From assembly GCA_964530115.1 (NCBI GenBank), contig CAZGYD010000105.1, positions 1-64,000 of the forward strand: 64,000 bases of DNA, written 5' to 3'. The translations under genes were made by a program, and so were the position numbers. Source of the stretch: Fen-999 sp964530115. Its GTDB lineage: Bacteria > Pseudomonadota > Gammaproteobacteria > Burkholderiales > Rhodocyclaceae. The notes below the pieces were generated by a model. That model ran no database searches and was not told where the DNA came from. It saw only the letters and a list, made by a program, of their open reading frames with translations. Position 1 is the stretch's first letter. Every line of letters starts with the position of its first letter. Positions 51,283-60,422 of this stretch are shown here, in pieces.

Positions 51283-53880
51283 TCAGGCGCTCACGGCGTC
51301 GGCGACTTCCTGGAATTCCGGGATCTCGTTGAAGTTCATGTAGCGGTAGATTTCCCCGGCCTTCTGGTTGACGACGTTCACCTGCGCCAGATACTCCTCG
51401 GTGGTCGGGATCCTGCCGAGCAGCGCCGCGACCGCGGCGAGTTCGGCCGAGGCGAGATAGACGCGGGTGTCGAGCCCCATCCGGTTCGGGAAATTGCGTG
51501 TCGAGGTGGAGACGGCCGTCGAGCCGCGGTGCATCTGCGCCTGGTTGCCCATGCACAAGCTGCAGCCCGGCACCTCGATGCGCGCGCCGGCCTTGCCGAA
51601 CGCGGCGAAGTAGCCTTCCTCCATCAGTTGGTGCTGGTCCATCCTGGTCGGGGGCACGACCCAGAGCCGGGTCGGGATGTCGGTCTTGCCTTCGAGTACC
51701 TTCGCCGCCGCGCGGTAGTGGCCGATGTTGGTCATGCAGGAGCCGATGAAGACTTCATCGACCTTGTCGCCGGCGACCGCCGAAAGCGGCTTGATGTCGT
51801 CGGGATCGTTCGGGCAGGCCAAGAGCGGCTCTTTGATCTCGTCCAAGTCGATCTCGATCACCGCGGCGTACTCGGCGTCGGCGTCCGGCTCCAGCAGTTG
51901 CGGGTTGGCGAGCCATTCCTCCATCTTGCGGATGCGGCGCGCGAGCGTGCGCTTGTCTTCGTAGCCTTCGGCGATCATCCACTTCATCAGCGTGATGTTC
52001 GATTTCAGGTACTCGATGACCGGCTCCTTGTGGAGGCGCACCGTGCAGGCGGCGGCGGAGCGCTCGGCCGAGGCGTCGGAGAGCTCGAAGGCCTGTTCGA
52101 CCTTGAGGTCCGACAGTCCCTCGATCTCGAGGATGCGGCCGTTGAAGACGTTTTTCTTGCCTTTCTTCTCGACGGTGAGCAGGCCCTGCTGGATCGCTGC
52201 GTAGGGGATCGCATTGACGAGGTCGCGCAGCGTGATGCCGGGCTGCATTTGGCCCTTGAAACGCACCAGGACGGACTCGGGCATGTCCAGCGGCATCACG
52301 CCGGTGGCGGCGGCGAACGCCACGAGGCCGGAGCCGGCCGGGAAGGAGATGCCGATCGGAAAGCGGGTGTGCGAATCGCCGCCGGTGCCGACGGTGTCGG
52401 GCAGCAGGAAGCGGTTGAGCCACGAGTGGATCACGCCGTCGCCCGGGCGCAGGCTGACGCCCCCGCGCGCGGTGATGAACGAGGGCAGGGTCTTGTACAT
52501 CTTGATGTCGACGGGCTTCGGGTAGGCGGCGGTGTGGCAGAACGACTGCATCACGAAATCGGCCGAGAAACCGAGGCAGGCAAGGTCCTTGAGTTCGTCG
52601 CGGGTCATCGGCCCGGTGGTGTCCTGTGAGCCCACCGTCGTGATGCGCGGCTCGCAGTAGGTGCCGGGGCGGATGCCCCTCTGCTTCCCATTTTCCTCGG
52701 GCAGGCCGCAGGCGCGGCCGACCATCTTTTGCGCCAGGGTGTAGCCCTTGCCGGAATCGACCGGCGCCTGGGGCAGGCGGAACAGCGTCGAGGCGGGCAG
52801 ACCGAGGAACTCGCGCGCCTTGGCCGTGAGCCCTCGGCCGATGATCAGGTTGATGCGGCCGCCGGCGCGCACCTCGTCGAGCAGCACTTCGGACTTGTAG
52901 TCGAAGGTGGCGACGACCTGGCCGTTCTTTTCGACCTTCTTCTCGTAAGGATAAATGTCGATGACATCGCCCATCTGCATGGCGGTGACGTCGCACTCTA
53001 TCGGGAAGGCGCCGGCGTCCTCCTGGGTGTTGAAGAAGATCGGCGCGATCTTGCCGCCCAGGCAGAAGCCGCCGTAGCGCTTGTTGGGCACGAAGGGGAT
53101 GTCCTCGCCGGTCCACCAGATCACCGAGTTGGTCGCCGACTTGCGCGACGAACCCGTGCCAACCACGTCGCCGACGTAGGCGACGGGGTGGCCCTTTTTC
53201 TTCAGTTCGTCGATCAGCGAGATCGGGCCGCGCTCACCGGGCTTGTCGGGGGTGATGCCATCGCGCGGGTTCTTGAGCATGGCCAGCGCATGGAGCGGAA
53301 TGTCCGGCCGGCTCCAGGCATCGGGCGCCGGCGAGAGGTCGTCGGTGTTGGTCTCGCCCGGCACCTTGAAGACGGTGACGGTGATCTTCGCCGGCACTTC
53401 GGGCCGCGAGGTGAACCACTCGGCCTCGGCCCAGCTCTGCATCACTGCCTTGGCATTGGCGTTCCCGGCCTTGGCCTTTTCGGCGACGTCGTGGAAGGCG
53501 TCGAACATCAGCAGCGTCTTTTTCAGCCCCTCGGCGGCCACTGCGCCGACTTCGGGATCATCGAGCAGCTCGATCAGCGGCGCGACGTTGTAGCCGCCGA
53601 GCATGGTGCCCAGGAGCTCGGTGGCCCGGGCGCGCGAAATCAGCGGACACGGCGTCTCACCGCGGCTGAGTTTCGTGAGGAACTCGGCTTTCACTTTCGC
53701 CGCATCGTCGACGCCGGCCGGCACGCGGTGAGTGAGCAGCTCGACGAGGAAGGCTTCCTCCCCCTTGGGAGGATTCATGAGCAGCGCGACGAGCGCTTCG
53801 GTCTGCTGCCTGGTCAGGGGCAGGGGCGGAATTCCGAGGGCGGCGCGTTCGGCGGCATGGGCTCGGTAGGCTTCCAGCAT
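51283..53880 (-). CDS. acnB: Aconitate hydratase B
   Basis: 865 residues, the length of E. coli AcnB. HEAT-like N-terminal domain, then D-D-L-S-P-A-P-D-A-W, V-G-T-G-S-S-R-K-S-A-T-N-S, G-D-S-H-T-R-F-P and the cluster cysteines (C-S-L-C-M-G-N-Q). Interconverts citrate and isocitrate. Residues 70-77 (K-L-S-R-G-E-T-P) are encoded by a dispersed element, yet the protein keeps the same length there as E. coli AcnB as I recall it. Confidence 0.97.
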   Translation of the reverse strand: MLEAYRAHAAERAALGIPPLPLTRQQTEALVALLMNPPKGEEAFLVELLTHRVPAGVDDAAKVKAEFLTKLSRGETPCPLISRARATELLGTMLGGYNVAPLIELLDDPEVGAVAAEGLKKTLLMFDAFHDVAEKAKAGNANAKAVMQSWAEAEWFTSRPEVPAKITVTVFKVPGETNTDDLSPAPDAWSRPDIPLHALAMLKNPRDGITPDKPGERGPISLIDELKKKGHPVAYVGDVVGTGSSRKSATNSVIWWTGEDIPFVPNKRYGGFCLGGKIAPIFFNTQEDAGAFPIECDVTAMQMGDVIDIYPYEKKVEKNGQVVATFDYKSEVLLDEVRAGGRINLIIGRGLTAKAREFLGLPASTLFRLPQAPVDSGKGYTLAQKMVGRACGLPEENGKQRGIRPGTYCEPRITTVGSQDTTGPMTRDELKDLACLGFSADFVMQSFCHTAAYPKPVDIKMYKTLPSFITARGGVSLRPGDGVIHSWLNRFLLPDTVGTGGDSHTRFPIGISFPAGSGLVAFAAATGVMPLDMPESVLVRFKGQMQPGITLRDLVNAIPYAAIQQGLLTVEKKGKKNVFNGRILEIEGLSDLKVEQAFELSDASAERSAAACTVRLHKEPVIEYLKSNITLMKWMIAEGYEDKRTLARRIRKMEEWLANPQLLEPDADAEYAAVIEIDLDEIKEPLLACPNDPDDIKPLSAVAGDKVDEVFIGSCMTNIGHYRAAAKVLEGKTDIPTRLWVVPPTRMDQHQLMEEGYFAAFGKAGARIEVPGCSLCMGNQAQMHRGSTAVSTSTRNFPNRMGLDTRVYLASAELAAVAALLGRIPTTEEYLAQVNVVNQKAGEIYRYMNFNEIPEFQEVADAVSA
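53651..53674 (+). repeat. Dispersed GAGTTTC element, copy 16 (inside acnB)
   Basis: GGCGTCTCACCGCGGCTGAG followed by TTTC, antisense to acnB. The last copy in the window. Confidence 0.9.
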
Positions 53881-53902
53881 GGGGGGTCTCCTCGTCGGGG
53901 TG

Positions 53903-54889
53903 TCAGTGGAAAAAGCGGGAAAACGCCGGCTCGGGCACGGTCATTCCGGTCGAACGTGCCTGCTGCAGGAGTTCCCAGTAGTAGCGGTAAGAGGCGCGGT
54001 CGTGCAGCCGGCCGGCGTGGCGGATCGGTCCCCAGCCGGCGTCCTGGGCCGCCACGAGGATCGCCGCGGCCTCGTCGACCTCGGCGAAGTCGGGCCGCAT
54101 CGCCTCGACGATCGGCAGGATCTGGTCCGGATGGATGCTCCACATGCGCAGGAACCCGAACTCGAGCCGGGCGCGGCGGGCATCCTCGGCGACGATGGCC
54201 GCGTCGTGCAGTTCGGTCGTGACATTGTGCGTCGGCACGATGCCGTTGCCCAGCGCGGCCGCGGCGATTTCGCACTTGGCACGGACGATCAGGGGATGGG
54301 CGAACTGGCCCGGCGAACGCATCGCCGTCGCGGGGATCGCGCCGCGGTGCGCGGAAACGAAGTCCATGAGGCCGAAGTCGATCGACTCGACCTCGGGCAG
54401 GGCGGCGATCGGCCAGGCGTCGCGGAGTGCGCCGGGCGTCTCGATGAGGACGTGCACCGGGATTCTCACGGCGCGCTTGTGGCGGGCGAGGGTGTCCTGC
54501 ATCCAGGCCAGCTGGGTCTGGACATCGGCGAGCCCGGCAGCCTTCGGCAGCACGACATAGGCGATCCGGTCACCCGCTTCGCGCAGCAGGATCTCGAGAT
54601 CGGCGCGCCAAAAGGCATGGCGGACATCGTGGATGCGCACGCCGACGCGGCCGAAGCGGTTCTCCGGGCTCATGATCATGCGCGCGATCATCGTCGCATG
54701 TTCGATTTCGCCGCCCGCCGGCGCGCCGTCCTCGCAGTCGGCGGTGATGTCGAAGAGCGGCCCCATCTCGGCCTGGAGCGCGAGCGACTTGCCGATCAGC
54801 CTTTCGCTGCCGGCGTAGTGTTCGCACGCGGCCAGACGGGGCAGGGGCTGCTCGTCCTTGTAAAGCACTTCGGCGGGATGAAGTGCCAT
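53903..54889 (-). CDS. HpcH/HpaI (CitE-like) CoA ester lyase
   Basis: 328 residues. Begins M-A-L-H-P-A-E-V-L-Y, then D-I-T-A-D-C-E-D-G-A-P, V-R-I-H-D, V-L-I-E-T-P-G-A-L and F-G-L-M-D-F, the metal- and substrate-binding segments of CitE/malyl-CoA lyase-like proteins. The exact substrate (citramalyl-, malyl- or another acyl-CoA) is unclear; its place between acnB and mdh suggests a TCA-linked role. Confidence 0.85.
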   Translation of the reverse strand: MALHPAEVLYKDEQPLPRLAACEHYAGSERLIGKSLALQAEMGPLFDITADCEDGAPAGGEIEHATMIARMIMSPENRFGRVGVRIHDVRHAFWRADLEILLREAGDRIAYVVLPKAAGLADVQTQLAWMQDTLARHKRAVRIPVHVLIETPGALRDAWPIAALPEVESIDFGLMDFVSAHRGAIPATAMRSPGQFAHPLIVRAKCEIAAAALGNGIVPTHNVTTELHDAAIVAEDARRARLEFGFLRMWSIHPDQILPIVEAMRPDFAEVDEAAAILVAAQDAGWGPIRHAGRLHDRASYRYYWELLQQARSTGMTVPEPAFSRFFH

Positions 54890-54903
54890 GACGCTGCCGG
54901 CCG

Positions 54904-55893
54904 TCAGGCGAACAGGTGCTTGACGCCGTCACGCTCTTCCGTCAGTTCCTTGAGCGTGACGTCCATCTTCTCGCGCGAGAAGGCATCGATTTCGAGGCCC
55001 TTGACGATCTCCCACCTGCCTTGGCTGCATACGCAGGGCATGCCGTAGATCATGCCTTCGGGGATGCCGTAAGAGCCGTCGGAGACGACGCCCATGGTCA
55101 CCCAGCGGCCGTTGCTGCCCAGGTTCCAGTCGCGCATGTGGTCGATCGCGGCGTTGGCGGCCGATGCGGCGGAGGAAAGGCCGCGCGCCTCGATGATCGC
55201 CGCGCCACGCTTGCCGACCTTGGGGATGTACTCGTTCTTGTACCAGGCCTCGTCGTTGACCAGCGCGGGCGCCGGCTTGCCGGCGATGGTGGCGAAGCGG
55301 ATGTCCGGATACATCGTCGGCGAATGGTTGCCCCAGACGACCATCTTCTCGATGTCGGCGACGCGGGCGCCCGTCCGCGCGGCCAGTTGCGAGATCGCGC
55401 GGTTGTGGTCGAGGCGCATCATCGAGGTGAAGGCGGTCTTCGGCAGGCTCTTCGCGGTGTTCATGGCGATCAGCGCGTTGGTGTTCGCCGGATTGCCGAC
55501 GACGATGACCTTGACGTCACGGGCGGCGACTTCGTCGAGCGCCCGGCCCTGTTCGATGAAGATTTTCGCGTTGTCGAGCAGCAGGTCCTTGCGCTCCATG
55601 CCCGGGCCGCGCGGCTTGGCGCCGACCAGCAGGGCCTGTTGCGCATCACGGAACGCAACCTTGGGATCGGCGGTACCGATCATGTCGACGAGCAGCGGGA
55701 AGGCGCAGTCCTCGAGCTCCATCATCACGCCCTTGAGAGCCTGCTGGGCCTTGTCGACCGGCAGTTCCAGCATCTGCAGGATGACCGGCTGGTCCTTGCC
55801 CAGCATTTCGCCGCTGGCGATCCGGAACAGCAGGGCATAACCGATTTGACCGGCGGCGCCGGTGACTGCGACTCTGACGGGGGCTTTGGCCAT
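54904..55893 (-). CDS. mdh: Malate dehydrogenase
   Basis: 329 residues. NAD-binding V-T-G-A-A-G-Q-I-G-Y, G-N-P-A-N-T-N-A, L-D-H-N-R-A and the catalytic histidine in W-G-N-H-S-P-T-M-Y. Typical proteobacterial MDH with the K-P-R-G-P-G-M-E-R-K-D-L-L loop. Heads the mdh-citE-acnB run on the minus strand; an AT-rich divergent promoter region (55894-56092) separates it from the GntR gene. Confidence 0.96.
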   Translation of the reverse strand: MAKAPVRVAVTGAAGQIGYALLFRIASGEMLGKDQPVILQMLELPVDKAQQALKGVMMELEDCAFPLLVDMIGTADPKVAFRDAQQALLVGAKPRGPGMERKDLLLDNAKIFIEQGRALDEVAARDVKVIVVGNPANTNALIAMNTAKSLPKTAFTSMMRLDHNRAISQLAARTGARVADIEKMVVWGNHSPTMYPDIRFATIAGKPAPALVNDEAWYKNEYIPKVGKRGAAIIEARGLSSAASAANAAIDHMRDWNLGSNGRWVTMGVVSDGSYGIPEGMIYGMPCVCSQGRWEIVKGLEIDAFSREKMDVTLKELTEERDGVKHLFA

Positions 55894-56092
55894 GGAGAAC
55901 TCCTTGCGAGGTTGAAGGCGGGGATGAGCGATCGCGATGACGACTACGGGACGGCGGACCGTTACGAAGCGACGACAGACGGCGGCAATCTTAGAGGCGG
56001 GTTGTGCGGCGTGTCAATAGTTATGAGATATCATATATAAGACATTAGACACCCCATAGACGAGTCGAACTTTTTATGCTCCAATAAGTGCC

Positions 56093-56830
56093 ATGGCGCA
56101 CGAGTCATCCCCTTCGCCGACCTTCAGCCCGCTCTACCGTCAGATCAAGAGCCTGATTTTACGGTCGCTGGAATCGGGCGAATGGCGGCCCGGTGACGCG
56201 ATTCCGAGCGAGTCCGAACTTGCGGTCCGCTACGGCGTCAGCCAGGGCACAGTGCGCAAGGCCATCGACGAGCTGGCCGGCGAGAACCTGCTGCTGCGGC
56301 GGCAGGGCAAGGGGACGTATGTAGCATCGCACAACGACCCGCGGGCCTTCTTCCGCTTCCTGCGTCTGCAGTCGCTTTCCGGCGAGATCGAGCCCTCGAA
56401 GTCGGTGCCGCTCGAATGCTGGCGGGCCAAGGCCGGGCAGGAAGCGGCGCGCGTCCTCGGCCTCAAGCTCGGTGATCCGATCATCATTCTCCGTCGCCTG
56501 CTCGAGTTCTCCGGCAAGCCGGTGGTGCTCGACGAGATCTACCTGCCGGGGGACCTCTTCGGCGGGCTCACGCTCGAGATGCTCAAGGACTGGCAGGGCT
56601 CGCTCTATGCGCTTTTCGAAACCCAGTTCGGCGTGCGCATGGTCCGGGCCGAGGAGCGCCTGCGCGCTGTCGCGGCGGACAGGGTCAGCGCCGATCTGCT
56701 TGGCGTGCCGGAAGGCAGCCCGCTGCTTTCCGTCGAGCGTGTCAGCTACAGCTACGGCGACCGGCCCGTCGAATGGCGCCGCGGAACCTATTCGACGGCC
56801 GACCATTGTTACTTCAATGAGCTCAGTTGA
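56093..56830 (+). CDS. GntR/HutC-family regulator (UTRA domain)
   Basis: 245 residues. N-terminal winged HTH (Y-R-Q-I-K-S-L-I, P-S-E-S-E-L-A-V-R-Y-G-V-S-Q-G-T-V-R-K-A-I-D-E-L) and a UTRA effector domain (L-L-E-F-S-G-K-P-V-V-L-D-E-I-Y, Y-S-T-A-D-H-C-Y). Its position between mdh and sdhC suggests it controls the TCA genes on both sides in response to a carboxylate. Confidence 0.92.
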   Translation: MAHESSPSPTFSPLYRQIKSLILRSLESGEWRPGDAIPSESELAVRYGVSQGTVRKAIDELAGENLLLRRQGKGTYVASHNDPRAFFRFLRLQSLSGEIEPSKSVPLECWRAKAGQEAARVLGLKLGDPIIILRRLLEFSGKPVVLDEIYLPGDLFGGLTLEMLKDWQGSLYALFETQFGVRMVRAEERLRAVAADRVSADLLGVPEGSPLLSVERVSYSYGDRPVEWRRGTYSTADHCYFNELS

Positions 56831-56882
56831 GAGACGCCCCGATCGGGAAGCTGCCGGATTATTGAAAAACTAGGAGTGGAAA

Positions 56883-57266
56883 ATGACAGGACTGGCGAAA
56901 CGAAGACCCAAGTACCTCAACCTGTTCGAGATCAAACTGCCGCTGCCGGGCTGGGTGTCGATCCTGCACCGGATCAGCGGCGCCGGGCTGTTCCTGATGC
57001 TGCCGCTCCTGATCTGGCTATTCGGCCTGTCGCTCGAATCGGCGGAAACTCACGCGGCTTTTCTCGCCGTCACCGGCAACGTCTTCGTCAAGCTGATCCT
57101 GCTCGGCCTGCTTTGGGCCTACCTGCATCACTTCTGCATGGGCATCCGCATCCTGCTGATCGACGTCCATGTCGGCGTCGAAAAGGCCCCGGCGCGGGTC
57201 TCGTCGGTCGCAGTCCTCGTCGTCAGCCTGGCGCTGACGGCACTCCTGGGAGCGAAGCTATGGTGA
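56883..57266 (+). CDS. sdhC: Succinate dehydrogenase cytochrome b556 subunit
   Basis: 127 residues with three membrane segments. K-R-P-K-Y-L-N-L in the N-terminus, L-H-R-I-S-G-A near residue 30 and H-H-F-C-M-G-I-R around 80 (haem-ligand region). Overlaps sdhD by 7 bp. Confidence 0.95.
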   Translation: MTGLAKRRPKYLNLFEIKLPLPGWVSILHRISGAGLFLMLPLLIWLFGLSLESAETHAAFLAVTGNVFVKLILLGLLWAYLHHFCMGIRILLIDVHVGVEKAPARVSSVAVLVVSLALTALLGAKLW

Positions 57267-57604
57267 CCCGCGTCGTCGTCGGTGCCCATTACGGGCTCAA
57301 GGACTGGCTCGCCCAGCGGATCACCGCGGTCTACATGGCCCTCTACACGCTGGTGATGGCCGTACTCGTGCTCGCTGCCGATCCAGGCTACGAGGGCTGG
57401 CGCGCGCTGATGGCCAACGGCTTCGTCCGCTTCATCACCTTCCTCTTCATCGTCAGCCTCTGCTATCACGCCTGGGTCGGCGTCCGCGACATCTGGATGG
57501 ATTACGTAAAGCCCACGGCGATCCGCCTGACCCTGCACGTGCTGACCTTGCTTGCGCTCGTCGGCTATGCCGGCTGGGCAGCGCAGATCATCTGGAGGCT
57601 CTGA
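57260..57604 (+). CDS. sdhD: Succinate dehydrogenase membrane anchor
   Basis: 114 residues, three membrane segments; W-L-A-Q-R-I-T-A-V and Y-H-A-W-V-G-V-R-D-I-W-M-D-Y match SdhD, the histidine being the second haem ligand. Confidence 0.95.
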   Translation: MVTRVVVGAHYGLKDWLAQRITAVYMALYTLVMAVLVLAADPGYEGWRALMANGFVRFITFLFIVSLCYHAWVGVRDIWMDYVKPTAIRLTLHVLTLLALVGYAGWAAQIIWRL

Positions 57605-57606
57605 CC

Positions 57607-59394
57607 ATGAGCGTGACCGTTCGCACCTTCGATGCCGTCATCGTCGGCGCCGGCGGCGCCGGCCTGCGCGCGGCGATCCAGCTTTCCGAATCCGGCTTCA
57701 AGACGGCCGTGCTGACCAAGGTCTTCCCGACCCGCTCGCACACCGTGGCTGCCCAGGGAGGCGTCGCCGCGTCACTCGGCAACTCCGAGGAAGACCACTG
57801 GCACTGGCACATGTACGACACCGTCAAGGGCTCCGACTGGCTCGGCGACCAGGACGCCATCGAATTCATGTGCCGCAAGGCCAACGAGGTCGTCATCGAG
57901 CTCGAGCATTACGGCATGCCCTTCGACCGCACCGACCAGGGCAAGATCTACCAGCGTCCGTTCGGCGGCCACATGTCGAACTTCGGCGAAAAGCCCGTGC
58001 GTCGCTCGTGCGCCGCCGCCGACCGCACCGGCCATGCCATGCTCCACGCGATGTACCAGCGCAACGTCCGCGCCAACACCCAGTTCTTCGTCGAGTGGAT
58101 GGCGCTCGACCTGATCCGCGACGAAGAGGGCGAAGTGCTCGGTGTCACGGCGATGGACATGGAGACCGGCGAGATCGTGGTCTTCCAGGCCAAGGCGACC
58201 ATCTTCGCCACCGGCGGTGCCGGCCGCATCTTCTACAGCTCGACCAACGCCTTCATCAATACCGGCGACGGGCTGGGCATGGCCGCGCGCGCGGGCATTC
58301 CGCTCGAGGACATGGAGTTCTGGCAGTTCCACCCGACCGGGGTCGCCGGCGCCGGCGTGCTGATCACCGAGGGCGTCCGCGGCGAGGGCGGCATTCTCCG
58401 CAACGCCCAGGGCGAGCGCTTCATGGAGCGCTACGCGCCCAATGCCAAGGACCTCGCCTCGCGCGACGTCGTCTCGCGGGCGATGGTCACCGAGATCAAC
58501 GAGGGCCGCGGCTGCGGGCCCAACAAGGATTACGTGCTGCTCGACATCACCCACCTCGACCCGGCGACGATCATGAAGCGGCTGCCGGGCATCCGCGAGA
58601 TCGCCATCCAGTTCGCGGGCGTCGATCCGATCCGGGAACCGATTCCGGTCGTGCCGACCTGCCACTACCAGATGGGCGGCATTCCGACCAACTATTTCGG
58701 CCAGGTCGTGGTGCCGCAGGGCAGCTCCAAGGCGGCCGTCGTGCCCGGCTTCTACGCGGCCGGCGAGTGCGCCTGCGCCTCGGTGCACGGCGCCAACCGG
58801 CTCGGCACCAACTCGCTGCTCGACCTCTTGGTCTTCGGCAAGTCGGCCGGTGAGACCGCGGTCGAGGAGCTCAGGAAGTCCGCGAGGGCGCACAAGCCGC
58901 TGCCGAAATCGGAGATCGACCGCGCGCTCGCCCGCGTCAATCGCATCGACACGCAGAAGGATGGCACGAGCGTGCATGAGACCCGGCTGGCGATGCAGCG
59001 GACGATGCAAAACCACTGCGGCGTCTTCCGTTTCGCCGACAAGCTCAGGGAGGGCGTCGGCAGGATCCTGGAGATCCGCACACAGGTGGAGAACACCGAG
59101 ATCCGCGACAAGTCGAAGGTCTTCAACACGGCGCGCATCGAGGCGCTGGAGCTCGAGAACCTGATCGAGGTCGCGGTCGCCACCATGATCTCGGCGGAGG
59201 CGCGCAAGGAGTCGCGCGGTGCCCATGTCCGCGACGACGCGCCCGACACTCCGGAACATCCCAACGGCCGCGACGACGAGAACTGGCTCAAGCACACGCT
59301 CTGGTACCGGGAAGGCAACCGCCTCGACTACAAGGCGGTCAGGCTGACGCCGCTCACTGTCGAAACCATCGCGCTCAAGAAACGCGCCTACTGA
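57607..59394 (+). CDS. sdhA: Succinate dehydrogenase flavoprotein subunit
   Basis: 595 residues. FAD site V-G-A-G-G-A-G-L-R, the FAD-linking histidine in R-S-H-T-V-A-A-Q-G-G, the catalytic H-P-T-G and R-G-E-G-G, and C-A-S-V-H-G-A-N-R. Oxidises succinate to fumarate. Confidence 0.97.
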   Translation: MSVTVRTFDAVIVGAGGAGLRAAIQLSESGFKTAVLTKVFPTRSHTVAAQGGVAASLGNSEEDHWHWHMYDTVKGSDWLGDQDAIEFMCRKANEVVIELEHYGMPFDRTDQGKIYQRPFGGHMSNFGEKPVRRSCAAADRTGHAMLHAMYQRNVRANTQFFVEWMALDLIRDEEGEVLGVTAMDMETGEIVVFQAKATIFATGGAGRIFYSSTNAFINTGDGLGMAARAGIPLEDMEFWQFHPTGVAGAGVLITEGVRGEGGILRNAQGERFMERYAPNAKDLASRDVVSRAMVTEINEGRGCGPNKDYVLLDITHLDPATIMKRLPGIREIAIQFAGVDPIREPIPVVPTCHYQMGGIPTNYFGQVVVPQGSSKAAVVPGFYAAGECACASVHGANRLGTNSLLDLLVFGKSAGETAVEELRKSARAHKPLPKSEIDRALARVNRIDTQKDGTSVHETRLAMQRTMQNHCGVFRFADKLREGVGRILEIRTQVENTEIRDKSKVFNTARIEALELENLIEVAVATMISAEARKESRGAHVRDDAPDTPEHPNGRDDENWLKHTLWYREGNRLDYKAVRLTPLTVETIALKKRAY

Positions 59395-59404
59395 GGAAAC
59401 GACG

Positions 59405-60121
59405 ATGACGACGCGCACCCTCCAATTCAGGATCTACCGCTACGATCCGGACAAGGACCGCAAGCCCTACATGCAGGACATCTCGGTCGAGGTCGATTCG
59501 ACCGACCGCAAGCTGCTCGACGCGCTGGTGAAGCTCAAGGCCAAGGACGACTCGATCGCCTTCCGCCGCTCGTGCCGCGAGGGCGTCTGCGGTTCCGATG
59601 CCATGAACATCAATGGCCGCAACGGCCTGGCCTGTCTGACCGACCTGTCGTCCTTCCCCGAGGGCAAGCCGGTCGTGCTGCGACCGCTGCCGGGGCTGCC
59701 GGTGATCCGCGACCTGATCGTGGACATGACCCAGTTCTTCAAGCAGTACCACTCGATCCGCCCCTATCTGATCAACAACGATCCGCCGCCCGAGCGCGAG
59801 CGCCTGCAGTCGCCCGAGGAGCGCGAGGAACTCGACGGTCTCTACGAGTGCATCCTCTGCGCCTGCTGCTCGACATCCTGCCCCTCGTTCTGGTGGAATC
59901 CGGACAAGTTCGTCGGCCCGGCCGGCCTGCTCGCGGCTTACCGCTTCATCGCCGACAGCCGCGATCAGGCGACCAGCGAGCGGCTCGACAACCTCGAGGA
60001 TCCCTACCGGCTGTTCCGTTGCCACACGATCATGAACTGCGTCGATGTCTGCCCCAAGGGCCTCAATCCGACGAAGGCGATCGGCAAGATCAAGGACATG
60101 ATGGTGAGGAGGGCAGTCTGA
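59405..60121 (+). CDS. sdhB: Succinate dehydrogenase iron-sulfur subunit
   Basis: 238 residues with cysteine sets for 2Fe-2S (C-R-E-G-V-C-G-S-D...C), 4Fe-4S (C-I-L-C-A-C-C) and 3Fe-4S (C-H-T-I-M-N-C-V-D-V-C-P-K-G). Links SdhA to the quinone site. Confidence 0.97.
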   Translation: MTTRTLQFRIYRYDPDKDRKPYMQDISVEVDSTDRKLLDALVKLKAKDDSIAFRRSCREGVCGSDAMNINGRNGLACLTDLSSFPEGKPVVLRPLPGLPVIRDLIVDMTQFFKQYHSIRPYLINNDPPPERERLQSPEEREELDGLYECILCACCSTSCPSFWWNPDKFVGPAGLLAAYRFIADSRDQATSERLDNLEDPYRLFRCHTIMNCVDVCPKGLNPTKAIGKIKDMMVRRAV

Positions 60122-60124
60122 GCC

Positions 60125-60400
60125 ATGGACGAGGCGCACCGGATCCGGCGGGAGCGGCTGCGCTGGCGCTGCCGGCGCGCGCTGCTGGAACTGGACATCG
60201 TCTTCGACCGTTTCTGGCAAGGAACGGGCGAACTCGACGAGAACGAAGAAGCGGCCCTCGAGAGGCTGCTGGCAATGGAGGATCACGACCTCTGGTCGCT
60301 GGTCGGCGGACGTACGGAGACAGACGATCCGCAACTGAGAGGGATGGTCGAGCGGTTGCGTTGCTTGGGCGCGACGGCGGGACCGGTGAGCAATCTGTGA
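60125..60400 (+). CDS. sdhE: FAD assembly factor SdhE
   Basis: 91 residues, helical; L-R-W-R-C-R-R-A-L-L-E-L-D is the SdhE signature region (R-G-x-x-E in relatives). Attaches FAD to SdhA. Placed between sdhB and gltA. Confidence 0.9.
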   Translation: MDEAHRIRRERLRWRCRRALLELDIVFDRFWQGTGELDENEEAALERLLAMEDHDLWSLVGGRTETDDPQLRGMVERLRCLGATAGPVSNL

Positions 60401-60422
60401 AATCTGACAGGGACTTCGTGAT

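Noticed and set aside
56021..56045. AT-rich near-palindrome between mdh and the GntR gene as a GntR operator
   Set aside because: Only the central bases are symmetric; the outer bases do not pair, so no operator can be defined from one site, though it may well be a promoter region.
57045..57072. GAAACTCACGCGGC inside sdhC as a further dispersed element
   Set aside because: It needs a 2-bp deletion and loses the middle of the element; the peptide fits sdhC on its own. Treated as coincidence.
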